Shown here in pieces: positions 33,401 to 33,839 of a stretch of DNA of 33,839 nt. The notes under the pieces are model-generated. The model was not told the origin of the DNA. It saw only the letters and a program-made list of their open reading frames with translations, and did not search any database. The first letter of the stretch is position 1; each line of letters starts with the position of its first letter. The stretch is from Opitutia bacterium (GTDB lineage Bacteria > Verrucomicrobiota > Verrucomicrobiia > Opitutales > Opitutaceae), in assembly GCA_947467625.1 (NCBI GenBank), contig CANIJN010000029.1, forward strand, positions 1 to 33,839, given 5' to 3'. The position numbers were made by a program, and so were the translations under genes.

Positions 33401-33839
33401 AGCTTCACGGCTTGCTGCCCGGACTCGGTCTTCGGCTTGGGTTGCAGACCGGCGAAGGTGTGCGTGGCCGGCTTATCCGCGCCGATTTTGATGGTGTGTT
33501 TGCCGGTGGAATAGACTCGCGGATGGAAGCGGCCGCCTTGGGCGCGGACGGTGTAGAGGATGTCGCCCGTCGCTTCCTCGATGACTTGCACGACGGGATT
33601 CGGTACGCCTGCAAACACCAGCTCCGGCAGCCAGCCCGCGACGTTGCGTCCGTCGTTCGCCTCCATCGCGACGGTGATGGGCCAGCCGGGGAATTGCGCT
33701 TTGGCGCCCTGTTTCGCATCGGAGAATCGCGGCCAGCACTCGAACGTGATGGTGCGCTTCCGCTTGTCGAAGCGGGCGATGCCGTAGCCGTCGGCGCGCT
33801 GTTTTTCGTCGGCGACGTCCGGCGGATTGGCGTAGGCCA
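33397..33839 (-). CDS. PhoD-like phosphatase / metallophosphoesterase, C-terminal part (partial)
   Basis: The frame is open to the right window edge; 147 residues are visible. They include AYANPPDVADEKQRADGYGI, ARFDKRKRTITFECWPRFSD and QFPGWPITVAMEANDGRNVA, then a beta-rich tail (ELVFAGVPNPVVQVIEEATG, YTVRAQGGRFHPRVYSTGKH) and a charged end. The YGxARFDKRKRTITxECWPR segment is typical of the C-terminus of alkaline phosphatase D-like proteins of Planctomycetes and Verrucomicrobia; the catalytic metal site lies outside the window, so the call rests on this part alone. It overlaps the DUF1552 start by 4 bases (GTGA) and is the first visible gene of that operon. Confidence 0.6.
   Translation of the reverse strand, partial: AYANPPDVADEKQRADGYGIARFDKRKRTITFECWPRFSDAKQGAKAQFPGWPITVAMEANDGRNVAGWLPELVFAGVPNPVVQVIEEATGDILYTVRAQGGRFHPRVYSTGKHTIKIGADKPATHTFAGLQPKPKTESGQQAVKL

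Noticed and set aside
1-33839. CRISPR arrays, tRNA, rRNA, integrase or insertion sequence with transposase
   Set aside because: No regularly spaced direct repeats, tRNA-like cloverleaf or rRNA segments, or transposase/integrase motifs were seen by eye.

Overview
The window is high-GC bacterial DNA whose gene families point to Verrucomicrobia, most likely the family Opitutaceae. The markers are two FecI-type sigma / FecR / STN-TonB receptor sets without any SusD, receptors carrying the VELSPF(V/M)V motif after the signal region, a PSD1-type (DUF1587/1592/1588/1585) cytochrome, a DUF1552 protein, a PVC-type dehydrogenase with a heme domain, and a GxxExxY protein. This placement is inference from gene content; no rRNA or tRNA is present.

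Layout. 1-1347 (+): end of a zinc-type (MDR) dehydrogenase, a KduD-like SDR, and the C-terminal remnant of a sulfatase. 1444-9470 (-), locus A, in transcription order: ECF sigma, FecR, STN-TonB receptor, sialate-O-acetylesterase-like esterase, and a frameshifted serine hydrolase. 9546-26040 (-), in transcription order: a second STN-TonB receptor with an internal second signal peptide, a three-catalytic-domain esterase fusion, a beta-helix protein, a small reading frame, a ThuA remnant, a PVC dehydrogenase/cytochrome/discoidin protein, a short frame of unknown function, a two-domain esterase and an alpha/beta hydrolase. 26148-26830 (+): a RelE/HigB-HigA type toxin-antitoxin pair lying between that receptor and its presumed sigma/FecR pair (26937-28599, -). 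28739-33839 (-): PhoD-like phosphatase (partial), DUF1552 protein, an inserted GxxExxY element, and a PSD1 cytochrome protein.

Working together: the two ECF/FecR/receptor sets look like cell-surface signalling loops that turn on uptake of a ligand. The neighbouring exported esterases, beta-helix protein and uronate-type dehydrogenase suggest use of an acetylated, possibly uronate-containing plant or algal polysaccharide. The ligand is inferred, not shown. Many genes overlap by exactly 4 bases (ATGA, GTGA or TTGA), so translation is probably coupled along operons.

The most unusual object is a 956-bp element at 31131-32086. It holds a two-domain GxxExxY protein with PD-(D/E)XK-like motifs and is bounded at each end by a long hairpin. 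The outermost 30 bases are a perfect inverted repeat, and each hairpin arm is built from about 13-base units of the form GCGGYAAAARATG. It sits 3 bp past the DUF1552 stop, and its left hairpin supplies the start codon and the whole signal peptide of the downstream PSD1 cytochrome protein.
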